Shown here: piece by piece, positions 34,144 to 46,043 of the stretch | Numbering within the stretch: position 1 is the stretch's first letter | Layout: each line of letters begins with the position of its first letter | From: Tipula vernalis | Lineage: Eukaryota; Arthropoda; Insecta; Diptera; Tipulidae | Length of the DNA stretch: 64,000 nucleotides | Direction: 5' to 3' | Assembly (NCBI GenBank): GCA_958295665.1 | Contig: OY282560.1 | Coordinates: 257,033,368 to 257,097,367 of the forward strand | Made by a program: the position numbers and the translations under genes | Notes under the pieces: model-generated | Databases searched by the model: none | Told to the model about the DNA's origin: nothing | The model's input: the letters and a program-made list of their open reading frames with translations, nothing else

Positions 34144-34397
34144 AGCTGCGTTTTTTTATTCGCTCCGGATAGCAGCTATCGAGAGCCGTCATATAAAAAT
34201 TGGCTCCCGATACCGCTAAATAGGTAGAGCCAAATGTATTTTATATCAAGTTTTCGCTAAACAATTGAATTAAAAATGATAGTTTGATGTTAAATAAGTT
34301 TAGTTTACCAATAAATAGCGCGCCACATTTAAATTTAGACATAGAAAAATGAAGGCTCTCGATAGCAGCTATCGGGAGCGAATAAAAAAACACAGCT
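34144..34397. mobile_element. MITE, about 254 bp
   Basis: Arms AGCTGCGTTTTTTTATTCGC and complement ending AAAAAAACACAGCT, with GATAGCAGCTATCG-type palindromes inside each arm. TTT outside both ends. Confidence 0.8.
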
Positions 34398-34399
34398 TT

Positions 34400-34876
34400 T
34401 AACGCCTAATTCAAAATATGACGTCTAATAACAATAACAAACTAATTAGTTCATTAGTTCGCGTGTTTAACATGTATTATCATTTTATGTAAGACGAAAG
34501 GTTACCATGCATGTACCATATAAGCAGCGCAAACATATTCTCAACTATCAAAATTCGATAAAACGCATTATGATTTAAATACTTCCGTACATTATAGTAA
34601 TTTCCTAAGCTGCATTTTTTATATCATTTTGTTATATGTATGTATATAAATAAATAAACAATGTTAACAAATATTTTAGTTAAATTGACATTTGAATGAC
34701 ATATAAACGTAATAGTATCAGTGAATCGCACCACATAATTGCTGTAATTTTTTTTCAATTTTAATGCCATAATTAAGTATTATTTTGAGTGAAAAGTGTC
34801 GTGAACATCCATTATCCAGAAATTGGAAATTTTTCATAGATGTGAATATGTAGTTCTATTTCTAGTTTATATGTAT
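34400..34876. other. Nothing recognised
   Basis: A+T-rich, no feature seen up to the target duplication of the next element. Confidence 0.4.
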
Positions 34877-35369
34877 ATTGATCGCAACGATTTATAACTC
34901 ATGGATGCGGCATACACAAAAATTATGATATGATAAAGAAAATTAAAAATCGTTCTTAGTGTGCGACAGAGATAGTAAAAATGTATCTTCCTTCTCTAGA
35001 ATTTCGAATTTTCAGAAATCAAATTCAAATTTATTTAAAAATGCGTATGAGTAAGAATACGATAAAACGGGTATGTAGTTACATCCGCAACCACTTACAC
35101 CACCCAATGGAATTTGAGCAAGATTTGATCAAAGTCATCAATCTTACAAAGTAACCATATTACTTATTAAAGCAATTTAATCTTTTTGATACGATTGATT
35201 GTTTATTCGAAACGGAAATAGTAAGATAAACAAAATAACTATAACCCTAAAAATCAATTAATATAGGAAACATAACAAATATTAAGTAATCAGCACAAAT
35301 TCTTAGTATAATTTAATCTTGGTTTATTGTAATAATATTATTTTTGTAATCAGTACTAGCGTAATATTA

Positions 35370-35661
35370 GTTGCATTTCTTGACGCATGGTGATCCGGAT
35401 CAGATCAAAATTTACATGTGAAGCAACAACATCATTTGATCCAGCATTGATTTTGGACCACAAATGGTGATCTAAAAGTAGTTGAACAATATTTTGTAAA
35501 TCGGCAAAGAATATGATGAAAACAGTACGAGTATGAAGAGATAGATTCAAAACAAAACGAGACAGAAAATTGAAAGTTGGTGTTTGTTTTTGTTACGCAT
35601 TTTGGTGTCGTTTCATGAGACATATCTGATTTGGATCAGATAAAACGCCAAGAAATGCGGC
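35370..35661. mobile_element. MITE inside copy A, 292 bp
   Basis: Ends GTTGCATTTCTTGACG and CGCCAAGAAATGCGGC with TATTA outside both. A similar lone TTGCATTTCTTGATG occurs at about 57266. Confidence 0.65.
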
Positions 35662-36159
35662 TATTATAGCAAATATAAACCATTTGCTCGCTAGAAGGAA
35701 GGTCCATTGTTTTATTAACCCTAAAACTCATGACTTTATTTTTTTACCTTCAACTCATGACTGGGGTCCGAACACACGCCACGCTTTTCTTGATAATAAA
35801 ATCAGTTCTATGCTGATAACATACTTTGTCATACATGGTTTTCTTCGTTTTTTCATAAGGAAGAGAATGGTGTAAGAGAAATCTGATTTTATTTACAGTT
35901 AGTTAATGAAAAATCCATTCGACGATTCAAAACCGGAAAAAATCAGTCAAAGCTCACTTTTGATCAAAATTTGTAATTTTTTTTTTTATTTAATTTTAAT
36001 AATTTTATTTTAATTTTAATAATTTTCATTGAAAAAAATAACTGTCACTTTAAATCAGTTAAAAAAGTATATTTATTTGGGGCATTGAAAATGACGAAAA
36101 TTAGAAAACTGAGAAGTAGGGAAAATCATTGAAAAGTAACCAACAATTTTGTTTTAAAG

Positions 36160-36500
36160 GTTTCTTCTAACGGGTAGTCCAGCTAGCGTTTGCTATTTCG
36201 ACTCTTCTACCCAAACTATAAGAAATTTATGCGGAAAATTCAGTAGAAATGAAATGCCTACAAGGCAATTTGTGGATTAATTTGTGAAGCGAGTTCGTGA
36301 AACTGGATTGTTATTGGTGATGGTTACGCTAACCATCCGGACTATCCAGGACTTGAAAGATCAAATCGAAGTTGTCATTGATGAGATAGCAGCCCATACA
36401 ATCGAAAATGTTCTAAAAAATTGAGTTGACAGAATGGGTACTGTAAAGCCAGCCGTGGAAGTCATTTGAATGAAATTGTGTTCCATACTTAATAGCAATG
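36160..36500 (+). pseudogene. Transposase remnant, N- and C-terminal parts joined
   Basis: SPASVCYFDSS-, RNLCGKFSRNEMPTRQFVD- and VKRVRETG-like residues resemble the N-terminal helix-turn-helix of a mariner-like (IS630-type) insect transposase. They pass directly into TIRTIQDLKDQIEVVIDEIA and a GYCKASRGSHLNEIVFH-like tail, which is the C terminus of such proteins. The catalytic middle is missing, so it is an internal deletion. One stop is visible in each part. Confidence 0.55.
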
Positions 36501-37782
36501 TATACTCTTTCTAATAAAACAAACCGCTTTGAAAAATATGCATTCGTCTTTGAATTTAGCTTGTGCTCCGCACATGCTTATAGTAAACTATTGAGGCAGT
36601 TCGTTAGTGGTTTGTTATACCGGGAGTTCACTGTATTTGACTATTATCCTCGGATTACATAATAATTGATATAAAATGTTGATTTCAATATAAAATTTAA
36701 AAATAACTTACCGCCACAAAATTTAAACGTCAACTCATGACTGTGGTTCATTCCCACACACGATTTCGCAACACACTGCTTGACAGCCAGCGATCAATTC
36801 AACCTGCAACCGACCTGACATAATTCAAAGACCTTCGAATTGAATTATGGTTCAGATCAGGAGTCGATAATACTGCTCGCTAACTCCGGAGCATAGTTCA
36901 AAATTCACATGCGGTGTAGTGTTTAAAATAATTTTCGTCATTTTATTATTAAGCGGAACCGTTGTCACCGCATAAATAAATAAGTTATAAAAAAGGCCAA
37001 ACCTAATCAAGATGGACGATTGGCACTAACCAAATCAATTGATTTAAACATATGTATCTGGATTATTTCCAGCACTATATCAGTCTCATACGGAAATTGA
37101 TACAATCATATTTACAAATTGGCAAAAACAATAATTAAATATTTTATTAAGATAATATTTTCTCAAATATCCAAAGAAATCAAGGAATTAAATACCACAC
37201 ATATCCGGCGGTAGTTACACAAGTAGGTTAATTATTTTCCGACACGATGAGTGAATTGAAATTTATTAATATAATGTAATATATCGATATATTATATACA
37301 GAATAAATATTTTTATTAAACACTTTTCAAAAAAACAATAAATCTTAAGATAATCAACTTTGTATATTTACGTTATTTGACTGAAATTGTAATTCGAATT
37401 TTTCATTTGTTGTGGTTTTTAAAGTTCATAGTTCATATACAGCCCGTTACAATTGATTAAATCCAATGAAAACAATGTAGCAAATACCCTTGTATGATTT
37501 AATTTTAACCCCCGTGTTATTTGAGTTTTTACTAAAATTTAAAGAACATTATCACTAAAATAATAGGCTGAACATTTATTTTTTTTTTTTTTTTTGAGTT
37601 TTAAAGTCGTACATATTGTTATTTTGTTGGGAAGTACAAAAAAAATGCATTTTTTTATTGTTACATGTGAATAAAAAATTCACGCCAGAATTTGAATAAA
37701 TACACGAAATAGTTTTATGAAATTGTATTTTTTTTTTAATATTTAGTTTATTTATTTATAATAATATATTTGTTTATTTATT

Positions 37783-39058
37783 TTAATAATGAGTGCTGCC
37801 TCCATTCTTTGAAATAAGCTCAAATATTCTATTGGGCATTGAATCGTATAGCGACTTCAAATAATTCAAAGAAATGTCGGCCCAAGCAGCTTTGATAGCT
37901 TCAATAAGCGACTCCTTATCATTATACTGCTTATCCCCCTTCACAAACCTTGCGAGAAAGCCATCCCCAAACGTTTTCCATAATATTTAAATCAGGAGAG
38001 TACGGGGGCCATTTAAGTAAATCGACGTTTTTCTTGGAAATCCAACCTTTTACAATCCTTGCCGTATATATAGGAGCGTTATCTTACTGATAAGTCCATT
38101 TCAGTGACCCAAACAGCTGTTGGAACTTTGGAAATGCTGAATCCAAAAAAGACAGATACGAGTATGAAATACCTTATTAATTGTTTGTTGAATGTTAATT
38201 AATCCATGTAATTTCTAATATGCTTGTAATTTCTAATCCAGTTTCGAACTGATGAGCTTATGATTTATGAAAAATCAATCTTCTCATCAGGCCGCGGCGA
38301 CTGGACTGATTATACCACAATTTACATTCTATATATACAGAATGTGTTGTGCTTTATGTTCTAGCGAATCGTACTAATACAGATAAGTCGCCGCGGCCTG
38401 ATGAAAAGATTGATTTTTTTCATAAATCATAAGCTCATCAGTTCGAAACTGGATTGGATTCTCTTACAATCTTCGGAACGTATTAAAATCATATAAAATT
38501 AAAACATGAAATACCTGCCCAGACCATACCCCTCCTTCCCTGCTATGATGTCGATTGAGAACTAGCTCTTCTTTGCATGCATAGGTCATGGAAATAATAG
38601 TTATAACCATCGGGCCCGTCTAAATTGAATTTTTTCTCATCCGAAAACATGACTTTATACCACTGGTTATTCCATGTCATATGCTCTTTCCCAAATTGAA
38701 GCTGATTGTTTTTTCGAGCTTCGTTTAATGGTGGCTTTTTCTTAATTTTCATCGGTTTAAGATGTTTAGCTTTCTGTATGGCGCGACGAACGGTTTGTAC
38801 ACAGATATGCAGAGCAGAATTGGAGGCAATACGAATTATTTTACGCTTATCTACCGGTTTTAATTTCGAAACAGAACAGCCTTTCATATTTTTTCCATAG
38901 TTTTCAGGATTTCTTAAATAATTTAGCACAACAGTGTGACTTCGGCCTAGTTTTTCGGCTATGAATCGGCTCGAATGTCTTTGATCGTGGTAAGCATCAA
39001 TTTTTCCCTTTTCAACATCGTTTAGGCTTTTGTTTTTCCCCATTTTTTTAAAAAACAA
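37783..39058 (-). pseudogene. Tc3-like transposase, interrupted by a SINE
   Basis: From 39058 down: MGKNKSLNDVEKGKIDAYHD, a helix-turn-helix (SRFIAEKLGRSHTVVLNYLR), WYKVMFSDEKKFNLDGPDGY with the first catalytic Asp, then frame loss near 38545. A retroposon occupies 38175-38505. Beyond it the frame resumes with DNAPIYTARIVKGWISKKNV (second Asp) and WPPYSPDLNIMENVWGW (third acidic residue), ending GGSTHY and TAA at 37783. Split plus at least one stop: inactive. It would bind the element ends and cut at TA. Confidence 0.88.
38175..38505 (+). mobile_element. Dimeric SINE-like retroposon, 11-bp target duplication
   Basis: Flanked by ATGAAATACCT at 38164-38174 and 38506-38516. It contains two copies of the repeat seen at 14128-14325, head to head: the left copy on the minus strand, the right copy on the plus strand. 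The right end is A-rich (ATAAAATTAAAAC) next to the duplication. The tRNA-like boxes are TGGTATAATCAG and AGTTCGAAACT. Confidence 0.75.
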
Positions 39059-39670
39059 TTAATAAAACAAAACAAAAGAAAGGAAAATGAACTGGATTTA
39101 TTCACGTGTAGCAATAAAAATGATTTTTTTTTACCGTGTTTAAATGAAAAACAAAAAAAGGAAATTTCCAAAGCCAACTAGAAAACAAATTTTTAGTCAT
39201 TTGATTAGTGATGAAATCATCTACCTTTCAGTATAGAAAAAACAATAGCGATAGAATCCAAAAGAGATGAATTCGGGAATTCCCATTTTTTTAATTTAGT
39301 GGATTTAATCTGCTGTAACGGACTGTATGTACTTAATATTTCAAGGGAAAAATACGCAAAAATAAATTAAATATTTTCTGAAAATAGGCAGCACAGTGTT
39401 TTATTTATTAAATTATGATTTAAAAAATTAAACATTTTGAATAACTTTCTGTATATCTTAAGTTTATTAAGAAAAAAAAACATTTTGAATAATTTTCGGA
39501 AATTCACTTGTTACAGTGCGGCTCTTACTTTACATTTTCGGTAATACGATTTTAGAATAAGAGGTATATACAATTCAAGTGAGTGAGAAGTTGTACCATC
39601 GTTTGTTGTGGTTTTCTATGATAATTTAGTTTTGTGCCGTATCCATGAGTTATAAATCGGTGATTGATCG

Positions 39671-42369
39671 CGAAGATCACTATTCCCGTGGTTCTATTCC
39701 CTTTACATACATTTATTCAACAGCATAGTCCAATTTTCAAAAATATTACCTTTGTTTGCAAAGTTTTGCCAGCAATCCAATTGTATTAACCAATGAGCCA
39801 AAATGTCCTTTTCGACCAATTCCTGACAAATCAATAGCATACATTTAAATTTTATAATTATTCAACATTTCATTAATGCTTCCTGTTGTATACAAATAAA
39901 GAACAACAACTCTTATAATTCTGTAAATATACCACTACCTAGCCACACTATAAAAAGCCATCAAGTTTACTTCTGAGTGGCATTAATGTCACTTTCTGTT
40001 CAAAAATCTCCCGATTTCTCGGAAATTCTGAGTGGGATTAATGAGTGTGCAGTGTATTTAAAGTGAGATAACAAATTTGTGAGGCAAGAAAATATGGAAA
40101 AAAATGATTACACTATTTGAACAGAAGCTTTAGCTAACTCCAAAATTATTGCTTTGTTTTCGTTCAAATATTCTGGTTCTTGACCAAATATGGCATACAA
40201 AAATGGAAATCAAATTTTTTCGGTTCTAAATAACTTTTTCGGTTTTCTTTATTAGATAAAAAACATACTTGAAAATTGACGTATTTTTTAGTTAATTAGG
40301 AATTTGCAAAAAAAAAAATTACCGAGTGTGCTATTTTTTGAACACCACTGTTTATAACGAAAAAATAAAAAATGAAAAAACATTTTCAAATTTTCAATTA
40401 TGAAATACTGTTTATGTAGCAATTTGAAAGCAAACTTCTTATTTGTTGATTTATATAAAATTATCTTATTCGCTTAAGATATTTTGATCCCTCGGGTAAT
40501 ATCTTTTAACCCTAATTTTTGTATCTGTAGTAATTCTTAAATTCTAGATGTTGGTGAAAGTTCGCTGATTTAAATTCCAATTATATGGGATTTTGCATTT
40601 CCCTTCCACCTAATTTTAAATTTGGTAGTAAAGGTAGTAAATTGGTAATAGATGAAATAGATTCACGTTACTTCACAAAAATATAGGTAATATAAAGAAA
40701 TACTTACTGTACTGGGGTTTTCTGATATATCTCACTAATCATTTATGAGTAATTCCTCGTTATAAATTTAAATTATAAATTAAATTATAAATTTACAAAA
40801 TATGTTGTTTTTATTAAACGTTTTTGACCCATAAGGCATAAGCAATTCAACTCTATTTACGACATAAAATTTAGCAGCTAAATTTCAGTTTTCGATACTA
40901 GACGTACAATCAATTGACCTTCCACCTTATGTAAGATTTGGTCTAAACTTTCATCACAATTAATTTTTGAATATGTATTGTATTTTAATACGTGTTAAAA
41001 TATTTTAAGTACATGACATCAATAAGTTGTATAGTTCATAGGATCAAACAAACACATTAAAATACGAGTAAGTAATGAAAGTAGCACTAAGAAAATGTAA
41101 TCTTTTAATTAATGTAAGTAAGCCATTTAATAGTTTGCTTACGGATTTATTTGTTTTAAAAAGGTGAACGTTTTTCATGTTACGGATTATTAAAACTTTC
41201 TTTAGTTTGGGTCACAAGTACTCACAAGTAGCAAATTTGTCCCAAAGGAAACAGCTAATATTATTTAACAGCACCGAATACTCATGATCAGAAATATACT
41301 CTTACCCCCATTTTTAAAAGCATTTATTATAAAACATAACTTATATTAAATTTTCTGAAAAGATTTCAATTAAAATCACATTAAAAATGTACAAAATGCC
41401 TTACACTTAACAAAAAATATCAGGGATAAAATATAATTATTTTTTCACTGGGCCTGTTTAGAAAAATTGTTTAATTTTATTGTTGTGATCAATGGAAGGA
41501 GTTCAGTAAAAAGGATCATTGTACTTTTACCGCTACTACCAAATATCGAATATCAACATCGTATATACAAGAGGTTGAGCGTTTTGGGATCATTGTTTGA
41601 TTTATTGAAAATACACTCCTCGAAATAACTTTAGAAAAAGAAGATAATCGTTGCTTGCACACTCGATATTTAATTTTTATTAATACGAGTAAATAAATTT
41701 AATATAATTTAACTAGCAAGAACGAAATTTTGAAGAAACAAAATGGTTACTTTATTAATAATTAAATGTTACTCCTTCTTGAACTTAAACTTTATAAAAC
41801 TTTAACAACTTGCTTTATAAAATGCGTACAACAGAATGTGAAAAATTCATTTTTTTTAAATAGCGCATAAGATTCCTAATTCAAATGGGAGACAATTTAT
41901 TTAACACTGTAGAAACGAGCAAGTGGTTTGGGCCACGTGCTAAAGGCAAAAGTTTTGTGGCAAGCGTAAAATTGAATAGAAAATCGCATCGTCTTAGTGC
42001 ATCTTAAAGTCTGTATTCCACTGATTGATTGATTGAACTGACTTCAAGTCAAAAGAGGACAAAAGAAAACTAATCCATTAGAGTGACAAAGAAAAAGCAT
42101 TATTATTTTTTTTTTATCAAGATTTTATGGTTAAATTTTTTCATCAGACATAAAACATAACCAATAATTATTAAAAAAATTAAGTGTTAGCATTAATTCG
42201 ATGATTTTCACATCTCAAAATTATCTAAAAAATTTATTATTATTAATTCTCATATCAGAATTATTATTTTTCGAATATTTTCCATCATATAATAAAAAAT
42301 TAAAAAAATCTCTACCATAAAATCGCCATGCTATTAAAATTATTAGTGTGTAGTGCGAGAAATATTTTC
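39671..42369. other. 2.7 kb with nothing recognised
   Basis: A+T-rich sequence with no gene, terminal repeat or repeat array that I can support. Confidence 0.5.
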
Positions 42370-42452
42370 ATCGTACACACTGATTTGAATCTCATGCATA
42401 AGGCAGACACAAAATACTATGGTATGAAAAACAAAACTAAAAATCGTGCTTA

Positions 42453-43339
42453 GGACTTGTCCGATTTCTGTGCGAAATAATATTTTTGTGATAAATTTGA
42501 TATTAGTGAAATAATTTTCTTTTCCATATTTGAAATAAGTTCATTTGCTGTCCGAATACTGAAATAATTTTGACATAATAGAATTGAAATTTGGAAATAC
42601 AACAAACGACAAATTGTACGTAGAGAGTTATTTAAAAGTGTATATATAAAAATGATAGAGGCAGAATTTTATCCAAATATGGTATTATTTCTTTTAATTT
42701 CGGGTTACATGTGTTTAATGAGAAGAACACGGAACTTTGCGCGACCTTTAATAATGGATCTCCTAAACTCCCAGGTATGATACATTTAAACTTACAGCTG
42801 GTATGTATGTTAGGTATTGCTCTCTAGCATTTTAAAATATTAACAAAATTCATTCTTTGCAGCGACCAATAATGTACACAATTCCCTCAACAAATAGTAT
42901 TGTTAATTCAATACTTAGTTATATTGATCCTGTGACGAGAATGGGGTTAAGGATATCGTCTAACACTTTCATCGCTATTAGTAAATTCTTGCCCAATAAA
43001 AACCATGGTTGGGGACCGGAAATGGAACTAATGATATTTTTGCTGTAGCTGGCAGGTGGGACTAGTTATAGAATTGTAGGTGCAGCAATGAACATGTCAA
43101 GATCCAAAGTTTGTGATATTGTTCACAAAATGTTGGACACTAGAATATGCTGGAACTAATTATATTATATAAATAAAATTAAATTAAATTATATAAAACT
43201 TATTTTGTTTACTTCACCGGCACATGTGATTACGGACATGTGAAAATTATAACACACCGGTGCTGTGATAATTTGGTTGTGTACAGTTTAACATTAATTT
43301 ATCACAAAAAATTATTTCGCACAGAAATCGGACACGTTC
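42453..43339 (+). mobile_element. PIF/Harbinger element nested in copy B, 887 bp, TTA duplication
   Basis: Ends GGACTTGTCCGATTTCTGTG and complement (two mismatches in 22), flanked by TTA at 42450-42452 and 43340-43342. Copies A and C show the empty site (ATCGTTCTTAGTGTGCGAC), confirming both ends. Only the 5' part of a transposase is present, so it is non-autonomous. Confidence 0.92.
42653..43180 (+). pseudogene. Harbinger transposase, N-terminal part only
   Basis: First exon from about 42653 (MIEAEFYPNMVLFLLISGYM ... MDLLNSQ), GTATGA donor near 42775, TTTGCAG acceptor at about 42862, then RPIMYTIPSTNSIVNS and, after an in-frame stop, LAGGTSYRIVGAAMNMSRSK with VCDIVHKMLD. The last segment is the helix-turn-helix that precedes the Harbinger nuclease. 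The DDE nuclease is absent. Confidence 0.72.
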
Positions 43340-44465
43340 TTATCTGCGACAATGAAAGTATAAATGTATCTTCCTTGTCTAGAATTTCGAATTTTCGGAA
43401 ATCAAATTCAAATTTATTTAAAAACGTGGGTGAAGAAAACACGAAATGAAATAGATTTGTATTTAGTTACATCCGCAACCACTTATACCATCCAATGGAA
43501 CATGAGCGAGATGTGTGATAGCCAATTAAGCCATCACAACAAAGTCATAAACTTACAAAGTAACCATATTAATTATTAATGTAATTATAATAACTCTTAA
43601 AATAACTCTTAAAATAAATCTTAAAATCAAAATCATATTAGCTAACTTAACAAATAATAAGTAATCAGCACAAATTATTAGTACTAGCGTAATATTATAT
43701 AAAGCATTCGCTCGATAGTAGGAAGATCCACTGTTTTATTAAAAATTGTACGTTAAAATAAAATCGTGTCTAAAATAAATTTCGTTGTTTTAAACCCTAA
43801 ATTAAAGATAAAATGTTCATAAATATCCAAAGAAATCAATGAATCAAATACCACACATCTGGCAGCAGCTAAGTAGGTTAATTATTTTCCGACACGAGTG
43901 AATTGAATTAATTGATATATTATATAATATATTAAGTAGAATAAATATTTTTATTAAACACTTTTCATAAAACAATAAATCTTGAAATACTAAACTTTGT
44001 TTATTTACGATGTTTGTCTGACATTGTTACTCGAATTTTTCATTTGTGTGGTTTTTAAAGTTCATAGTTCAGATATGTACTTAATATTTCAAGTGAAAAA
44101 TACGCAAAAATAATTTAAATATTTTCTGAAAATAGGCAGCAAAGTGTTTTATTTATTAAATTATAATTTAAAAAATAAAAGATTTTGAATATCTTTCTGT
44201 TTATCTCAAGTTTACTAGGAAAAAAAAGGTTTTGAATAATATTCGGAAATATAATTATTCCAGTGGCTCTTACTTTACATTTTCGGAAATACGATTTTAG
44301 AGTAAGAGGTATATACAATTCAAGTGAGTGGAATATATAAAAAGAGTTGTACCATCGTTGGTTGTTGTTTTTTATAGTAATTTAGTTTTGTGTCTTATCC
44401 ATGGAATAGAAATCAGTGATCGTACACTATATTTATGCAGATGTGTTAGTTGAAATGATCTCGAT

Positions 44466-44505
44466 CAAAACCAACAAAAATGTTTATACATTTCTGTTGG
44501 TTTTG
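44466..44505. mobile_element. 40-bp terminal-only remnant of the CAAAACCAACA family
   Basis: CAAAACCAACAAAAATGT and TTCTGTTGGTTTTG are joined by about 8 bp and flanked by TCTCGAT on both sides (44459-44465, 44506-44512). Both termini and the duplication remain but the body is gone. Confidence 0.75.
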
Positions 44506-44872
44506 TCTCGATTCAAAACCAACACTAATGTAATACTACAAGCCTGATTCAGTGATGAAGCACGCAGATACCCTCTTACCAAAACCAACAAAAATGTTTA
44601 TACAAGCCATAACCTGCTAAAATTCTCTCTTTAGAAAGCCTGATTGCGTTGATAGCTAACTTACACACATTTAATAATATATACTGAAGAGTGTATTGGT
44701 CACTACAAAAAACCATATAAAAAAAAATCAAATTTTTTTGTTTCTTACCACTACTAATTCCAGTTGATATCACACACTACTTAATATCAACTAACAATTG
44801 AGCATTTTACTCTCTGTTTTTTGCTCTTCTTCTACAACAAAACTCAATTTTACGAAATGTCAAAATCAAAAC

Positions 44873-44901
44873 CATAACCTGCTAAAATTCAGGAGGTTAT
44901 G
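44873..44901. mobile_element. 29-bp terminal-only remnant (copy in left arm)
   Basis: CATAACCTGCTAAAATTC meets AGGAGGTTATG and is flanked by ATCAAAAC on both sides (44865-44872, 44902-44909). These are the same termini as the 1436-bp element. It lies just before the truncated zinc-finger coding sequence. Confidence 0.8.
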
Positions 44902-44910
44902 ATCAAAACT

Positions 44911-45361
44911 CAGAAATCGTGAAGTGCGGAGAAGAATTTCCCGATGGACGCTCCCTCATGAATCATCGTCATTCGCATACGAATGTTACAGGGCGACAAT
45001 TCCCTTGTCGCGAGTGTGGCAAAATATTTGGTTCGCGTAGTTCACAACAAATTCATATACGTGTTCATACGGGTGAGAAACCTTACTGGTGCCGTTATTG
45101 TTGGAAAGCTTTTGCTGATTGTGGGACATTACGAAAATATGAAAGGATTCATACACGTGAGAAACCTTACGTTTGTTCAGAACATTACGATCACATCATT
45201 CGAGCCCTGACACCAAAAGGGGAAATTCCAATACACCTTATTACTGCCAAGTTTGTCACGAGTTATTTGTAATGTCACTAGATTTAATTCAACACAGTGA
45301 CATGAATACGGCCGTGAAGAGACAATCGATTGCAAGTAAATGTAGAACGGTGGAGAATTAA
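44911..45361 (+). pseudogene. Captured C2H2 zinc-finger gene fragment (left arm)
   Basis: The frame from about 44911 reads [20 protein letters not shown], a first finger lacking its first Cys. Then come [23 protein letters not shown], an HTGEKP linker, [23 protein letters not shown], and [12 protein letters not shown] frame change near 45185-45205 leads to a further finger, [20 protein letters not shown], ending at 45361. A possible last exon after TTTATAG at 45407 reads TEPRKYKRRRKLKPHELEKF to a stop at about 45510. Krueppel-type fingers with HTGEKP linkers are host transcription-factor features rather than transposase parts, so this looks like a gene piece picked up by the element. Truncation and frame change make it a probable pseudogene. 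Confidence 0.8.
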
Positions 45362-46043
45362 TTATAATATTTGTCATATCAATGTGTATTCTATTTTATA
45401 TTTATAGACGGAGCCACGAAAATATAAACGGAGAAGGAAATTAAAACCGCACGAGTTGGAAAAATTTCGTGCCGAAAAAATGGCAAATTATTTTCGGTTT
45501 TTATTTTGAGCATAATTTGCATTTTGATTTATATACCAATTAATATTCCAGTTACCAAAGTAAGACGGCAATAAAATAATATGAGAATGATAAAAAAAAA
45601 TCGTTACAAAAAAATTAAAAAGAAAAATTCTTTCTGTATACATTGTTTATAGTTTAAAAATTAAATAATTATGTCAAAAATAGTTTCTAAGATTTTTTAA
45701 TTACAAAAATAGTTTTTTAATGCCTCAGAAGTTGACCAATAAGTCGAAATATAAGGTTAAAAACTGAAGTTTTTTTTAATTAAATATTGGGTTTTATTTA
45801 AAATAAGCGGAAATTAAAATATTTAAATAAAATGACTGTTGCACATGATTCGTTTTTATTGGTTTAGATTTTACTCTCTTTTAGTTTCATAGTATGCGAA
45901 TGTTTATGTTTTCTACACTGTATTCACAACCATATATATATATACGCTGTCATTTCACAAATATATTCATCAGTATAGATACTTCTACAGCATTAGTATA
46001 CATTTGATTGGGCTTTCTAAAGAGAGAATTTTAGCAGGTTATG

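Larger units (their letters stand above)
37440..39325 (-). mobile_element. Tc3-like element, 1886 bp, TA duplication
   Basis: Ends CAGCCCGTTACAATTGATTA and complement of CAGTCCGTTACAGCAGATTA, flanked by TA (37438-37439, 39326-39327). Comparison with copies B and C shows the uninterrupted host sequence (TTCATA/TGTACTTAATATTTCAAG) on both sides, so the ends are secure. Carries one broken transposase gene and a nested SINE. Confidence 0.88.
34885..39662. mobile_element. TIR element with 8-bp duplication, copy A (host of nested insertions)
   Basis: Ends CAACGATTTATAACTCATGG and complement, flanked by perfect ATTGATCG at 34877-34884 and 39663-39670. Shares long stretches with copies B (42378-44418) and C (51631-52833), for example TGTATCTTCC...CTAGAATTTCGAATTTTC. 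At 4778 bp it is inflated by at least a MITE (35370-35661), an unresolved insertion (about 35723-37140) and a Tc3-like element (37440-39325). No transposase of its own was recognised; 8-bp duplications suggest hAT- or P-like mobilisation. Confidence 0.9.
42378..44418. mobile_element. TIR element with 8-bp duplication, copy B
   Basis: Ends CACTGATTT...AAATCAGTG with ATCGTACA on both sides (42370-42377, 44419-44426). Carries the nested Harbinger element; without it the element is about 1.15 kb and closely matches copy C. Confidence 0.93.
44608..46043 (+). mobile_element. 1436-bp TIR element carrying a zinc-finger gene piece, copy 1
   Basis: Terminal repeats CATAACCTGCTAAAATTCTC continuing to TTTAGAAAGCC (33 bp) and complement. 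Apparently identical, base for base in the parts compared, to 46285-47720 in reverse. Flanks are ATACAAGC on the left and GTCAAAAC on the right. No transposase seen. Contains the C2H2 pseudogene and a 29-bp relative (44873-44901). Confidence 0.92.

Noticed and set aside
42453..43339. Harbinger-like coding sequence as the transposase of the 8-bp-duplication family (copy B)
   Set aside because: It has its own ends and TTA duplication, and copies A and C lack it; it is a nested insertion, which removes the conflict with an 8-bp duplication.
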